NCBI GenBank assembly: GCA_964586425.1
Contig: CAZPHI010000013.1
Location: 1-45,430 of the forward strand
Length of the DNA stretch: 45,430 bases
Source of the DNA: CAZPHI01 sp964586425
GTDB lineage: Bacteria; Bacillota; Clostridia; Lachnospirales; Lachnospiraceae
Direction of reading: 5' to 3'
Shown: positions 1 to 10,202 of the stretch, in pieces
How the letters are laid out: every line of letters begins with the position of its first letter
Numbering within the stretch: position 1 is the first letter of the stretch
Program-made: the position numbers and the translations under genes
Notes under the pieces: generated by a model
Seen by the model: only the letters and a program-made list of their open reading frames with translations
Told to the model about the DNA's origin: nothing
Database searches by the model: none

Positions 1-94
1 TGGTGGAAATATTGTAACTGGGGCTAGCCGTCGCGCTAGCGACTTGGTACAATTATGATATAAGTGTCAAAAGTGATGGAAAGCGAGGAAGTGT

Positions 95-3000
95 ATGTCG
101 TTACAACTTATAATTGGTGGAAGTGGTTCAGGAAAATCAACATATATGTGTTCATACGTTACCAAAGAGGCAAAGCTGCATCCGGACAGAGAATATATAG
201 CAATTGTTCCAGAACAGTATACAATGGAGACTCAAAAAAGAATGGTAATGGCCCATGATGATAAGGGAATTATCAATATAGATATTGTCAGCTTTAACAG
301 ACTTGCATTCAGAGTATTTGAAGAGCTGGGTAGCTTTAACCTGTCAGTTCTTGACGATACAGGTAAGAATCTTATTATTCGTAAGATTATGGAAGAGATG
401 AAGGGTGAATTGTCATTATTCCAAGCTGAATCAGGCAAGTATGGCTTTGTATCAGAAGTAAAATCAGTCCTGTCTGAATTCCTGCAGTATGATATTAAAG
501 AAGAGACTATAGAAGAATTAATTGGCTCAATTAAGGATAATCAGGTGTTATGTGGTAAGCTATCAGATATGCTCTGCATCTACAAAGGCTTCAAAGAATA
601 TATAAAGGATAATTTTATTACAAGCGAAGAAGTGCTGGAAGTGTTGTGTGGCATAATTGATGACTCAGCGTTAATTAGAGATACAACATTTGTCATAGAT
701 GGTTTTACGGGCTTCACGCCTCTGCAGTATAAGGTTATAAGGCATCTGATTAGAGATGGCGCAAAGGTAGTAGTTACGGTTACTATTGATACAAAGGAAA
801 AGCTTAATGTTATCGAGGGAATGCAGAATATATTCTATCTAAGCAAGGAAACAATAAGGGCATTATATGATATTGCGGACGATGAAAATGCTGTTATAGA
901 CGATAATATTGTGTTGGATAATAAAGAATTAGGCAGATTCAAGAATAATGAGATTCTCAAATTCCTTGAGGATAATATATTCAGATACAATAAGAATGTG
1001 TACCGTGGTAAGTACAGCTTCGATAGAGGGTTAAGAATATACAAAGCTGATAATCCGAAGGAAGAACTGAACTTTTGCATAAGTACAATCGTAGATTTGA
1101 CAAGAAATAAAGGCTACAGATACAGGGATATTGCGATTGTATCTGGAGATATGGAAACATACGGTGATATTGCACAGAAGGTATTCGCTATGAATGATAT
1201 ACCTGTTTTTATTGACCAGAAGAAAAGTATAATAGGCAATCCTTTCGTGGAGATGCTTAGAAGCGCTATAGAGATTATAACAAGTCGTTTCTCATATGAC
1301 AGTGTTCTTAGATTCTTGAGAAGTGGATTTACTGATATAGAAAGAGAAGATATTGATTACATAGACAATTATTGTATTGCGATGGGAATTCGCGGAAGTA
1401 GAATGTGGAAGAGTGAATGGACACGTAATTATGCAGGCAGAAAACAGGCAAAATTTGATCTTACCAGAATTAATGTCATAAGAGATAAGATAATTAATCC
1501 ATTAGCAGACTTTGAAGAAGCAATGACAGACAAAGAAGCAAGCGTAAAGGATTATGTTACAGCACTTTATGAATTGGGGATAAGATTAGATTCAGCTGCC
1601 AGACTTGAAGGGTATGCTAACAAGTTTGAGAATAAAGGTGAATTGGCACAAGCTGGACAGTACAGACAGGTGTACAAAAAGATCATTGAGTTATATGACA
1701 AAATTGTCTCTATTATAGGAACTGAGAAGATGAGTGTTAAAGAATTCGCTAAGATATTCGATGCAGGTCTTAGTGAAATTAAAGTCGGTGTTGTACCACC
1801 AAGCTTTGACGGAGTGACAGTTGGAGATATCGAAAGAACAAGAATAGATAACGTGAAAATAATGTTCTTTATTGGTGTTAATGATAATGTGATTCCTGCA
1901 AGGGGAAGCAGAGGAAGCATACTATCAGATAATGATAGAGAACTTCTGTGTGAACATAAGATCAATATGTCAATGACTTCAAGAGAAAAAGCATTTATCG
2001 AGAAATTCTATCTGTATCTTAATATGACAAAGCCATCGGATATGCTTTATATTACTATGTCATCTTATGCAATGGATAATTCCGTGCAAAGACCGGCATA
2101 TATAGTATATTCTGTACTTAAGATGTTCCCTGGGCTTGAGATTCTTAACGCGGGAAGATGCGCGACACTTGGATATCTTAAGATACCGAAATCAAAGCTT
2201 ATCTGGAATGAAGATAATTGTATGCTTGCAATTGGAGAGATGGCAGCACTTAGATTGTTTGGTGATGAGATATATGGAAGTGTAACAAGACTGGAGCAAT
2301 TCGCATCATGTGAGATGGCGCATTTTCTTTCGTTTGGATTAGGGCTGCAGCCAAGGGAAAGATTTGAACTGGCAGGTAATGACATAGGTAATCTTCTACA
2401 TGAGTCACTTAGGATGATTGGAGAAAAGCTAAAAGAAGACGGTAAGAAGTTCTCAGAATTGACGGATAAGGATAGAATGCAGATGGTATATCAGATAGTT
2501 GAGTCGGTTGCAAGGGAATATGGCAATACTATTATGATGGATTCTAATAGAAATGAATATCTTGTAAAGCGTCTTATGAATATTACTGATAGAACAGTGT
2601 GGGCAATTGGAAAGCAGCTTGATTGCGGTGAATTTAATCCGGATATGTTTGAGGCAGAATTCGAAACCAAAGCAGTAGAGCTAGATAGTAAAGCTAGAAT
2701 GATTCTCAAAGGAAAGATTGACAGGATAGATATTGCCGAAGATGAAGAGAATGTATATGTCAAGGTAATTGATTATAAGAGTGGTACGACAAAGTTTGAA
2801 CTGCTGCACACCTACTATGGTTTGAAGATGCAGCTGATAGCCTATCTTAAAGCAGCAATGGAGTTGGAAAATATTAAGCATCCTGATAAGAATATTATAC
2901 CGGCGGGTATTCTTTACTATAACATTAATAATCCAATTGTTGACAACGTTCAAGATGAGAGTGCAATTGAGATGAAGATACTCAAGGAGCTGATACCAAC

Positions 3001-3370
3001 AGGCCTGATTAATTCTGATGAGAATATACTGCTTAAGTTTGATGAGAATATGTATAGTGGAGATGAATTGTATTCAATTAAGGCTGGAGTTAATAAAGAT
3101 AAGCAATTGAAGAAATCAAAAGAACTTGTTGGAGCCGAAGATTTGAAGACAATCCTGCAATATGTAGATAAAAAAGAGATTGAATTTGCTAAGGATATTG
3201 TGAACGGTCATATACAGATTAATCCGTACAAGAGTGGTAATAAAGAATCCTGCACATATTGTAAGTATAATTCAATATGTGGTTTCTCGACAGATATTAA
3301 GGGCATGAATTACAAGACCTTAAAGAAATTCACGGATGAGGAAATCTGGAAGAGAATGTATGAATCATAA
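95..3370 (+). CDS. addB: ATP-dependent helicase/deoxyribonuclease subunit B (AddB)
   Basis: AddB is the second subunit of the AddAB helicase-nuclease, which resects double-strand ends and loads RecA after Chi recognition; it is the Firmicutes counterpart of RecBCD. At 1091 residues it is close to the usual length (about 1150). A Walker A motif GGSGSGKST lies at residues 8-16. The C-terminal nuclease shows VIDYKSG near residue 892. One cysteine near 739 and a C-terminal group (SCTYCKYNSIC, about 1053-1062) match the four-cysteine iron-sulfur staple of AddB. The ATG at 95 follows an AGCGAGGAAG ribosome site. addA begins 27 bases downstream, so the two are almost certainly one transcript. I see no convincing promoter in the 94 bases upstream. 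Confidence 0.95.
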   Translation: MSLQLIIGGSGSGKSTYMCSYVTKEAKLHPDREYIAIVPEQYTMETQKRMVMAHDDKGIINIDIVSFNRLAFRVFEELGSFNLSVLDDTGKNLIIRKIMEEMKGELSLFQAESGKYGFVSEVKSVLSEFLQYDIKEETIEELIGSIKDNQVLCGKLSDMLCIYKGFKEYIKDNFITSEEVLEVLCGIIDDSALIRDTTFVIDGFTGFTPLQYKVIRHLIRDGAKVVVTVTIDTKEKLNVIEGMQNIFYLSKETIRALYDIADDENAVIDDNIVLDNKELGRFKNNEILKFLEDNIFRYNKNVYRGKYSFDRGLRIYKADNPKEELNFCISTIVDLTRNKGYRYRDIAIVSGDMETYGDIAQKVFAMNDIPVFIDQKKSIIGNPFVEMLRSAIEIITSRFSYDSVLRFLRSGFTDIEREDIDYIDNYCIAMGIRGSRMWKSEWTRNYAGRKQAKFDLTRINVIRDKIINPLADFEEAMTDKEASVKDYVTALYELGIRLDSAARLEGYANKFENKGELAQAGQYRQVYKKIIELYDKIVSIIGTEKMSVKEFAKIFDAGLSEIKVGVVPPSFDGVTVGDIERTRIDNVKIMFFIGVNDNVIPARGSRGSILSDNDRELLCEHKINMSMTSREKAFIEKFYLYLNMTKPSDMLYITMSSYAMDNSVQRPAYIVYSVLKMFPGLEILNAGRCATLGYLKIPKSKLIWNEDNCMLAIGEMAALRLFGDEIYGSVTRLEQFASCEMAHFLSFGLGLQPRERFELAGNDIGNLLHESLRMIGEKLKEDGKKFSELTDKDRMQMVYQIVESVAREYGNTIMMDSNRNEYLVKRLMNITDRTVWAIGKQLDCGEFNPDMFEAEFETKAVELDSKARMILKGKIDRIDIAEDEENVYVKVIDYKSGTTKFELLHTYYGLKMQLIAYLKAAMELENIKHPDKNIIPAGILYYNINNPIVDNVQDESAIEMKILKELIPTGLINSDENILLKFDENMYSGDELYSIKAGVNKDKQLKKSKELVGAEDLKTILQYVDKKEIEFAKDIVNGHIQINPYKSGNKESCTYCKYNSICGFSTDIKGMNYKTLKKFTDEEIWKRMYES

Positions 3371-3397
3371 TTTGATATATTAAGAAATGAGGTATAT

Positions 3398-6300
3398 ATG
3401 GAAAAGCGATGGACTGACGAGCAGCTTGATGTTATAAATCTTCGTAACAGGAATATACTTGTTTCTGCTGCGGCTGGCTCAGGAAAGACGGCTGTATTAG
3501 TAGAGAGAATAATCAAGCTAATTACTGACAGAGAAAATCGAGTGGATATAGACAAACTGGTAGTTGTAACATTCACAAAGGCTGCAGCGGAATCAATGCG
3601 TGAGCGTATAAGAGATGCTTTAGAGAAGATGATAGAAGCTGACCCTAATGATGTTAATCTGCAAAAGCAGGTTACACTTATTAACAATGCACAGATTACA
3701 ACAATTGACAGCTTCTGCCTTAATATAATTCGTAATAATTATACAACAGCTGGAATTGAACCCGGATTTAAGATAGCTGATACAGGAGAGATAATTCTAC
3801 TGAAGGCTGATGTAATGGCTGATGTGCTCGAGCAATGCTATAAGGAAAATAATGAGGATTTTATTAATTTCATTGAGAGCTATGGAACAGGAAAGACGGA
3901 TAAAGCCATAGAAGATATGATATATAAGCTGACAGATTTTGCACGAAGTTATCCATGGCCAAAAGAATGGCTTTTGTCTTGCAAGAATGTATATGAATGC
4001 AAGGATGTTGATGAATTCGTTAATTCACCGACAATACAGTATATATATTCGGATTCAAAACAAAAATTTGAAGAGTATCTAAAGATGATGCTTGAATTAG
4101 CAGATTACTGTACTAAGGATGATGATTCACCAAAACAGTATGAAGAAGCAATTAAAGCAGATTGCGCAATGCTTAAAGCAGTTGTGAAAGCTAATGATAT
4201 CAATGAGATATATGCTCTTCTTCGAGAACCAAAATTCCAGACATTAAGTCGAGTAAAATCAGGCAATCAGGATAAAAAGGATTATGTAAAAAAGAAAAGA
4301 GATTTATTCAAGAACTTCTACAAAGGTATGTCCTCTGGACTGTATTCACAGAGCAAAGAGGAGATGTTTGATAATGTCGTAAAGTGCCGCAACGTAATTG
4401 AAACCTTCATAGATGTAACAATTAAGTTCTACGAAACCTGTCAGGAAGAAAAAAGAGAAAGAAATATTATTGATTTTAATGATATGGAACATCTTGCATT
4501 GGATATTCTAATTAAGAATGAAGATGGTAAAATCAGTTATACAGAAACAGCAGATTCCTTAAGTCATTATTACAAGGAAATTCTTATTGATGAATATCAG
4601 GATAGTAATTATCTTCAGGAATACATTCTTATGGCGGTGTCAGGACATAGATTTGGTGATTATAATATGTTCATGGTTGGAGATGTGAAACAGAGTATAT
4701 ACAAATTCAGACTTGCAAGACCAGAACTTTTTATTGCCAAATATGATAATTATACATATGGAGAATCGAAAAATCAGAAGATAGAATTGAAGAAGAATTT
4801 TAGAAGTCGTAGTATCGTTTTAGATTCAGCTAATGACATATTCTTCAATATTATGAAGAAGGATATTGGTAAAATCGAGTATGATGAGAATAATGCACTT
4901 AATTGTGGAAGTTCATACCCTGAACCTAAGGATGAATATGCGCAGAGAATCAGTAGTTCAACAGATATTATCCTTGTTGATTTTAATAGCTCGGAAGTTC
5001 TTGAAAGCAGCAGAGAGATAGAAGCAAAGGCAATAGCTGATAAGATACATAGCCTTATGGATAAGGACACAGGTCTTGTAATCTATGATTCAGATCTTGG
5101 AGAATATAGGAATATTGAATACAAGGATATTGTCATCCTAACCAGAACTGTTTCAGGCTGGGCAGAGGTATTCGTTGATGTGCTTTTAGATAATGGTATA
5201 CCAGCAATGTCAGAGGATAGCAGTGGATACTTTAATTCGAGAGAAATCAACGTATTACTTAGTATGCTTTCTGTCATAGACAATCCACAGAATGACATTG
5301 ATCTGGCAGCTGTAATGACCTCCTATTTTGGAGGATTCACATATGAAGAGCTAGCAGTAATAAAGGCAGCTAATAAGAAAGCCAATTTGTATACGGCAGT
5401 TATGAATTGTGAGGATAAAAAACTTACAGGGAAAATTGCTGAATTCACAGCATTTATCAATGAATTAAGAGACCTTGTGCCATATACAGATGTACATGAT
5501 ATTATATGGAAAATCGTATATGAGACAGGCTACTATGATTATACAGGACAGATGCCGGCTGGTAATATACGCCAGCAGAATATCGATATATTGATAGCGA
5601 AGGCTAAAGCATATGAGAATACGAGTTATACAGGTCTTTTTAACTTCCTCAGATATATTGAGAAAGCGAAGAGATATGGTGTCGAATTCGATTCAGCAGT
5701 GACTTCTGCTGATAATGAGTCGTGTGTGAAAATCATGAGTATACATAAGAGCAAAGGTCTTGAATTCCCTGTAGTTATATTAGCGGGAATTAGCAAGGAA
5801 TTCAATAATATGGATGCTAATTCAAGTGTTGTAATGGATGCTGATATTGGTATTGGAACTAATTATGTAGATTTCACAAGAAGAACAAAATCTACTACTA
5901 TAGTAAAGAATGCGATATCTGAAAAAATAAGAATGGATAATCTGGCGGAAGAGCTTAGAATTCTGTATGTTGCACTGACTAGGGCTAAGGATAAGGTTAT
6001 ATTAACCGGATGCGTTAGTAAACTAGAAGAGAAGATATCCGACTGGGTAATTGATGCTGATGAGCTAGTGAAGAATGATGTTAGTTCGTCATTCATTGCA
6101 ATTCATAATGCAAAGTCATATATGGATTTGATAATGCCGATAGCTATGAAATTATCTGGAAATCAGGGCAAATTCATAGTTAACAGTATTAAAGCAGAGA
6201 GTCTGTCGGATAATATGGATGATGAACCTGATGAGAGTGATATTCCATCAGAATATTCCGACCTTGTCTACATTCCTAACGAAGATGTCAAACCAGATAG

Positions 6301-7066
6301 CGAAGCAGATAGCGAACCAGATAGTGAGGAAGATACTGAATATAAGTATGAAGAGGATACTAAGCGAAAGGCGAAGGTTACGGTCTCTGAATTAAAGAAG
6401 ATGTTTCATGATATTACCGAAGAAGATAATGAGGTAATAGAGGAAGTTGATGATAGCATTAAAGATATTGTAAATGTTGTATCAGTGGAAGACATTGTAC
6501 CGGAATTCATACTGGGAAAACAGAAGGTGAGTGGTTCTGACAGAGGTACTGCTTATCATAGAGTGATGGAATGTCTGGACTATAATTATGCGGGCTCAAT
6601 TGACAGCATAAAGGAATATCTGCAGATATTATTGGATGAGGGAAAGATTAGCCAGACACAGCTTGATGCAGTTAATCCATTAGATATAGAAAAATTCTGC
6701 AGTAGTGAACTGGGACAAAGAGCATCAAAAGCTTTCTTTAATCGTAAACTTTGGCGAGAGCAGCCTTTTGTACTAGGTGTTAATTACGACGAGGGAATGA
6801 ATACTGAGAAGATTGATCCGAACAGACTTCTGTTGGTTCAAGGTGTAATTGATATGTATTTCTTTGAAGAAGACAGTGTAGTCTTGGTGGACTATAAGAC
6901 AGACAATGTGGCAATGGGTGAAGCAGGAGAGAAAGAACTGATTGCCAGGTATAAGGTTCAGCTTGATTATTATGAGAAAGCGCTGAACAGATTGCTGCCT
7001 AATGGCAGAAAAGTCAGCCAGAAGATAATATATTCCTTCAAATTAGCCAAGGAGATAATACTTTAG
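3398..7066 (+). CDS. addA: ATP-dependent helicase/nuclease subunit A (AddA)
   Basis: AddA is the UvrD-like 3'-5' helicase plus nuclease subunit of AddAB. Motifs appear in order: Walker A AAAGSGKT (24-31), the motif II region LIDEYQDSN (near 396), GDVKQSIYKFR, the motif V region IHKSKGLEFPVV, and LYVALTRAK. The C-terminal RecB-family nuclease shows GTAYHRVMECLDY and VLVDYKTD (near 1163). Its 1222 residues match the family. Residues about 940-990, just before the nuclease domain, form a very acidic low-complexity insert with a repeated D/P-D-S-E pattern, probably a disordered linker. The ATG at 3398 follows AATGAGG. It is co-transcribed with addB. Confidence 0.95.
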   Translation: MEKRWTDEQLDVINLRNRNILVSAAAGSGKTAVLVERIIKLITDRENRVDIDKLVVVTFTKAAAESMRERIRDALEKMIEADPNDVNLQKQVTLINNAQITTIDSFCLNIIRNNYTTAGIEPGFKIADTGEIILLKADVMADVLEQCYKENNEDFINFIESYGTGKTDKAIEDMIYKLTDFARSYPWPKEWLLSCKNVYECKDVDEFVNSPTIQYIYSDSKQKFEEYLKMMLELADYCTKDDDSPKQYEEAIKADCAMLKAVVKANDINEIYALLREPKFQTLSRVKSGNQDKKDYVKKKRDLFKNFYKGMSSGLYSQSKEEMFDNVVKCRNVIETFIDVTIKFYETCQEEKRERNIIDFNDMEHLALDILIKNEDGKISYTETADSLSHYYKEILIDEYQDSNYLQEYILMAVSGHRFGDYNMFMVGDVKQSIYKFRLARPELFIAKYDNYTYGESKNQKIELKKNFRSRSIVLDSANDIFFNIMKKDIGKIEYDENNALNCGSSYPEPKDEYAQRISSSTDIILVDFNSSEVLESSREIEAKAIADKIHSLMDKDTGLVIYDSDLGEYRNIEYKDIVILTRTVSGWAEVFVDVLLDNGIPAMSEDSSGYFNSREINVLLSMLSVIDNPQNDIDLAAVMTSYFGGFTYEELAVIKAANKKANLYTAVMNCEDKKLTGKIAEFTAFINELRDLVPYTDVHDIIWKIVYETGYYDYTGQMPAGNIRQQNIDILIAKAKAYENTSYTGLFNFLRYIEKAKRYGVEFDSAVTSADNESCVKIMSIHKSKGLEFPVVILAGISKEFNNMDANSSVVMDADIGIGTNYVDFTRRTKSTTIVKNAISEKIRMDNLAEELRILYVALTRAKDKVILTGCVSKLEEKISDWVIDADELVKNDVSSSFIAIHNAKSYMDLIMPIAMKLSGNQGKFIVNSIKAESLSDNMDDEPDESDIPSEYSDLVYIPNEDVKPDSEADSEPDSEEDTEYKYEEDTKRKAKVTVSELKKMFHDITEEDNEVIEEVDDSIKDIVNVVSVEDIVPEFILGKQKVSGSDRGTAYHRVMECLDYNYAGSIDSIKEYLQILLDEGKISQTQLDAVNPLDIEKFCSSELGQRASKAFFNRKLWREQPFVLGVNYDEGMNTEKIDPNRLLLVQGVIDMYFFEEDSVVLVDYKTDNVAMGEAGEKELIARYKVQLDYYEKALNRLLPNGRKVSQKIIYSFKLAKEIIL

Positions 7067-7134
7067 TAGTTGATTAAATCCGTTATTTCTGGAGAAAATA
7101 GTCAATACAAAGACTAAAGGAGGAATATATTAAT

Positions 7135-7329
7135 ATGGAAAAATCAACAGACAACAGGAAGGATGAATTAGAAAAGAGATTTCGAATACCAAAGGATGAA
7201 GAATTAAAATACGAAGTTGCAGAAGAATTAGGATTACTTGATAAAGTAATAGAAAAAGGATGGAAATCTTTGACAGCTAAGGAAACCGGAAAAATAGGTG
7301 GAATAGTTGCAAGCAGACGAAAAAAGTAG
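7135..7329 (+). CDS. alpha/beta-type small acid-soluble spore protein
   Basis: This 64-residue protein has the two conserved segments of the alpha/beta SASP family. One is LKYEVAEELGL (near 23-33), which contains the E-V-A version of the GPR protease site. The other is a C-terminal segment, LTAKETGKIGG (near 45-55), matching the family's LT-(A/S)-(R/K)-E-xG-xxGG motif. These proteins coat and protect DNA in dormant spores. The sequence is short and ends in RRKK, like the compact clostridial SASPs. A strong AAAGGAGGAA site (from 7117) precedes the ATG. I could not identify a convincing sigma-G promoter in the 68 bases after addA. Its presence suggests a spore-forming ancestry, but does not prove the organism sporulates. 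Confidence 0.85.
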   Translation: MEKSTDNRKDELEKRFRIPKDEELKYEVAEELGLLDKVIEKGWKSLTAKETGKIGGIVASRRKK

Positions 7330-7335
7330 TATAAT
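7307..7335 (+). promoter_or_regulatory. sigma-A promoter for the metallophosphoesterase gene
   Basis: TTGCAA (7307-7312), a 17-base spacer and a perfect TATAAT (7330-7335). It overlaps the last codons and stop of the SASP gene. This gives the phosphoesterase, and probably prfC and the genes after it, vegetative expression independent of the spore gene. Confidence 0.6.
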
Positions 7336-7394
7336 ACTTCGGTTAGTCATAAAGTAATTCTAATGTACAGTTAGAGAAAGAGAGGACTATATCA

Positions 7395-8558
7395 ATGCAT
7401 ATGGCAGCATGGATAGTTGCAATGTTAGTGTTCTTACTTGCAGTTGCATATTATTATACAGGATATAGCTATGCTAAGTTTATTAAGAAGAATGAAGAGA
7501 ACAGAAGAAATAAGAAATTCGTAATAACCTACTGGGCTGTTAATACATTTATGATGATATGCCTTATCATTAACTTTTGCTTCTTCTTTACAGGACATCA
7601 CAGTAATTGGGTTGCAACAATTATTTCTTATTGTGCAGCATTCTATGCGGGATTTTTCATATATTCAATTATAATTATGCTTATATGTGATTTCTTTAGA
7701 TTGCTTGGCAGAGCGGTAAAGTATCACAAACGTGTGGTTAAAGCTGCTAAGATTGTTACTCATCAGGGTTTCTTTGCAATGGTGATTGCAACAATTATTG
7801 TTATACTTGGATTTATTAATGTAAAGATTCCAAGAGTAGTAGATTATAGACTTACACTTGATAAGAAAGAATCGACAATTGATAATCTTAATGTTGTATT
7901 TATCTCTGATGCGCATATAGGATGTGCAGTTGGTGAGAATCAGCTCAAGGCAATAGTAGAGAAGACTAATGCGGTTAATCCGGATATTATCATTCTTGGA
8001 GGTGACTTCTTTGATGATGGAACATCCGAAGAGATGATGCAAAAGACAAGTGAGATATTCAAGGGTTTTAAGGCAAAGTACGGAACGTATTTTGTATTCG
8101 GTAATCACGACACTTACCTTGGAGATCTTGAAGGACAGGCGAAGTATTATACTGATGCTGGCATTAAGAATATTAATGATACAGCACTTAATATAGATGG
8201 CAAGTTCTATCTGGTGGGAAGGGATGACCTTACATATGGCAGAAAGGATGCACAGGCTGTGTTCTATGGCGTTGAACCTGACGAACTGCCAGTAATTGTT
8301 GTTGATCATGAACCAGTATATTCTCAGATGAAAAAGGTGGCTGAATTAGGCGGAGATCTTCAGTTATCAGGTCATACTCATGCAGGACAGGTATTCCCTG
8401 CATATATAATAGGTTTCCTTAAGCTTGAACCATTCTATGGTAAGTACACAACGGGAGATATGACTACAATGGTCAGCTCTGGTGTAGGAGCCTGGGGCGT
8501 ACCAATGAGAATAGGAAGCCCGGCAGAAATAATGCATATTAACATAAGTTTTAAATAA
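7395..8558 (+). CDS. membrane-anchored calcineurin-like metallophosphoesterase (YkuE-like)
   Basis: The 387-residue protein has four predicted membrane segments in its first 150 residues (about 3-25, 44-66, 74-97 and 126-146), followed by a metallophosphoesterase domain. The metal-binding motifs are in order: ISDAHIG, ILGGDFFDDG, FGNHDTY and LSGHTHAGQVFP. This is the arrangement of the YkuE/YaeI-like family of membrane phosphoesterases, some of which hydrolyse lipid pyrophosphates; the substrate here is unknown. The ATG at 7395 follows AGAGAGG. An alternative ATG lies two codons further in. prfC begins 28 bases downstream. Confidence 0.88.
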   Translation: MHMAAWIVAMLVFLLAVAYYYTGYSYAKFIKKNEENRRNKKFVITYWAVNTFMMICLIINFCFFFTGHHSNWVATIISYCAAFYAGFFIYSIIIMLICDFFRLLGRAVKYHKRVVKAAKIVTHQGFFAMVIATIIVILGFINVKIPRVVDYRLTLDKKESTIDNLNVVFISDAHIGCAVGENQLKAIVEKTNAVNPDIIILGGDFFDDGTSEEMMQKTSEIFKGFKAKYGTYFVFGNHDTYLGDLEGQAKYYTDAGIKNINDTALNIDGKFYLVGRDDLTYGRKDAQAVFYGVEPDELPVIVVDHEPVYSQMKKVAELGGDLQLSGHTHAGQVFPAYIIGFLKLEPFYGKYTTGDMTTMVSSGVGAWGVPMRIGSPAEIMHINISFK

Positions 8559-8586
8559 TAAGTTATAATACTAGGAGGAATTATCT

Positions 8587-10179
8587 TTGGCTGATATTAG
8601 TAAAGAGATTAAAAAAAGAAGAACATTCGCGATTATATCGCATCCCGATGCAGGTAAAACAACATTAACTGAGAAGTTTTTGTTATATGGAGGTGCTATT
8701 AATCTTGCTGGTTCTGTTAAAGGCAAAAAAACAGCGAAGCATGCAGTATCAGACTGGATGGAAATAGAGAAAGAAAGAGGTATCTCAGTAACTTCATCTG
8801 TTTTACAGTTTAACTATGATGGTTACTGTATTAATATTCTAGATACTCCAGGACATGAGGATTTCTCTGAAGATACATATAGAACTCTTATGGCAGCAGA
8901 TTCAGCTGTAATGGTTATTGATGCTTCAAAGGGTGTAGAAAAACAGACAATTAAGCTTTTCAAGGTATGTGTTATGAGACATATTCCTATATTTACATTC
9001 ATTAATAAGATGGATAGAGAAGCTAATGATCCATTTGAATTATTAGATGAAATAGAGAATGTACTCGGTATTAAAACATGTCCAATTAACTGGCCAATTG
9101 GTTCAGGTAAGGAATTCAAGGGTGTATATGACCGAGATAAGAAATCAGTTACAACATTCAAAGCTGCAATGAATGGACAAAAGGAAGTTGCATCTACAAC
9201 AATTCCTGTTGGAAGTCCAGAGTTATTGAATGAAATTGGAGAAAGATTCAATGATAAATTATTAGAAGATATTGAACTCCTAGATGGTGCCAGTGCTGAG
9301 TTTGACTTGTCTGAGGTTCAGGCAGGTGATCTTTCACCAGTATTTTTCGGCTCTGCGCTTACCAACTTTGGTGTAGAGGACTTTTTACAGCATTTCCTAG
9401 ATATGACAACATCACCATTATCAAGAAATTCATCAAAGGGTGTTATTGATCCTTTCAAAGAAGATTTTTCGGCATTCGTATTCAAGATTCAGGCGAATAT
9501 GAATAAAGCACATAGAGATAGAATTGCATTCATGCGTATATGTTCTGGAAAGTTCACAGCAGGAATGGAAGTATACCATGTTCAGGGCGGAAGAAAGATT
9601 AAGCTTGCGCAGCCACAGCAGATGATGGCACAGGAAAGACATATTGTAGATGAGGCATATGCGGGAGATATTATAGGTGTATTCGACCCAGGTATATTCT
9701 CAATCGGAGATACAATATGCGTATCGAATGATAAGTTTCAATATGATAGAATTCCTACATTCGCACCAGAGCATTTTGCGAGAGTAAGACAGATTGATAC
9801 GATGAAGCGTAAACAGTTCGTTAAAGGTGTATCTCAGATAGCTCAGGAAGGCGCAATTCAGATATTCCAGGAATTCAATTCTGGTATGGAAGAAATTATC
9901 GTAGGTGTTGTAGGAACACTTCAGTTTGATGTTCTTAAGTACAGACTAGAGAATGAGTATAATGTTGATATAAGACTTGAGCCACTTCCATATGAGCATA
10001 TCAGATGGATTGAGAATAAAGAAGAGATTGATGTTAACAGACTTGTAGGAACTTCAGATATGAAGAAGATTACAGACCTTAAAGGTAATCCACTTCTTAT
10101 CTTCACAAACAGCTGGAGCGTTGGAATGGTTCTTGAAAGAAATCCAGGCCTTAAATTAACTGAATTTGGTCGTAATTAG
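8587..10179 (+). CDS. prfC: peptide chain release factor 3
   Basis: RF3 is the translational GTPase that recycles RF1/RF2 from the ribosome after termination. GTPase motifs are complete: G1 SHPDAGKTT (18-26), switch II DTPGHEDFSEDTYR (from about 86) and G4 NKMDRE (near 140). The full 530-residue length matches the bacterial family. The start is TTG at 8587, six bases after a strong AGGAGGAA site (8573-8580); no ATG lies nearby in frame. The next gene starts only 23 bases after the stop, so the surface-protein cluster may be partly read through from here. Confidence 0.95.
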   Translation: MADISKEIKKRRTFAIISHPDAGKTTLTEKFLLYGGAINLAGSVKGKKTAKHAVSDWMEIEKERGISVTSSVLQFNYDGYCINILDTPGHEDFSEDTYRTLMAADSAVMVIDASKGVEKQTIKLFKVCVMRHIPIFTFINKMDREANDPFELLDEIENVLGIKTCPINWPIGSGKEFKGVYDRDKKSVTTFKAAMNGQKEVASTTIPVGSPELLNEIGERFNDKLLEDIELLDGASAEFDLSEVQAGDLSPVFFGSALTNFGVEDFLQHFLDMTTSPLSRNSSKGVIDPFKEDFSAFVFKIQANMNKAHRDRIAFMRICSGKFTAGMEVYHVQGGRKIKLAQPQQMMAQERHIVDEAYAGDIIGVFDPGIFSIGDTICVSNDKFQYDRIPTFAPEHFARVRQIDTMKRKQFVKGVSQIAQEGAIQIFQEFNSGMEEIIVGVVGTLQFDVLKYRLENEYNVDIRLEPLPYEHIRWIENKEEIDVNRLVGTSDMKKITDLKGNPLLIFTNSWSVGMVLERNPGLKLTEFGRN

Positions 10180-10202
10180 CAGCCAGATAGAATGGATGAT
10201 AT

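Noticed and set aside
2..58. Open frame at the window start ending in TGA at 56-58, possibly the end of an upstream gene, with a GCTAGC inverted repeat at 23-28 and 35-40
   Set aside because: Too short to recognise; codons such as CGT and CGC are unlike the neighbouring genes, and the hairpin has no T run.
7067..7134. Possible sigma-G promoter before the spore protein gene
   Set aside because: AATACAA-like sequences near 7104 resemble the -10, but no fitting -35 is found at the right distance.
7665..8309. A 214-codon open frame on the minus strand inside the phosphoesterase gene
   Set aside because: Antisense to a gene with complete motifs; its composition is the expected mirror of the low-GC coding strand and no domain is visible.
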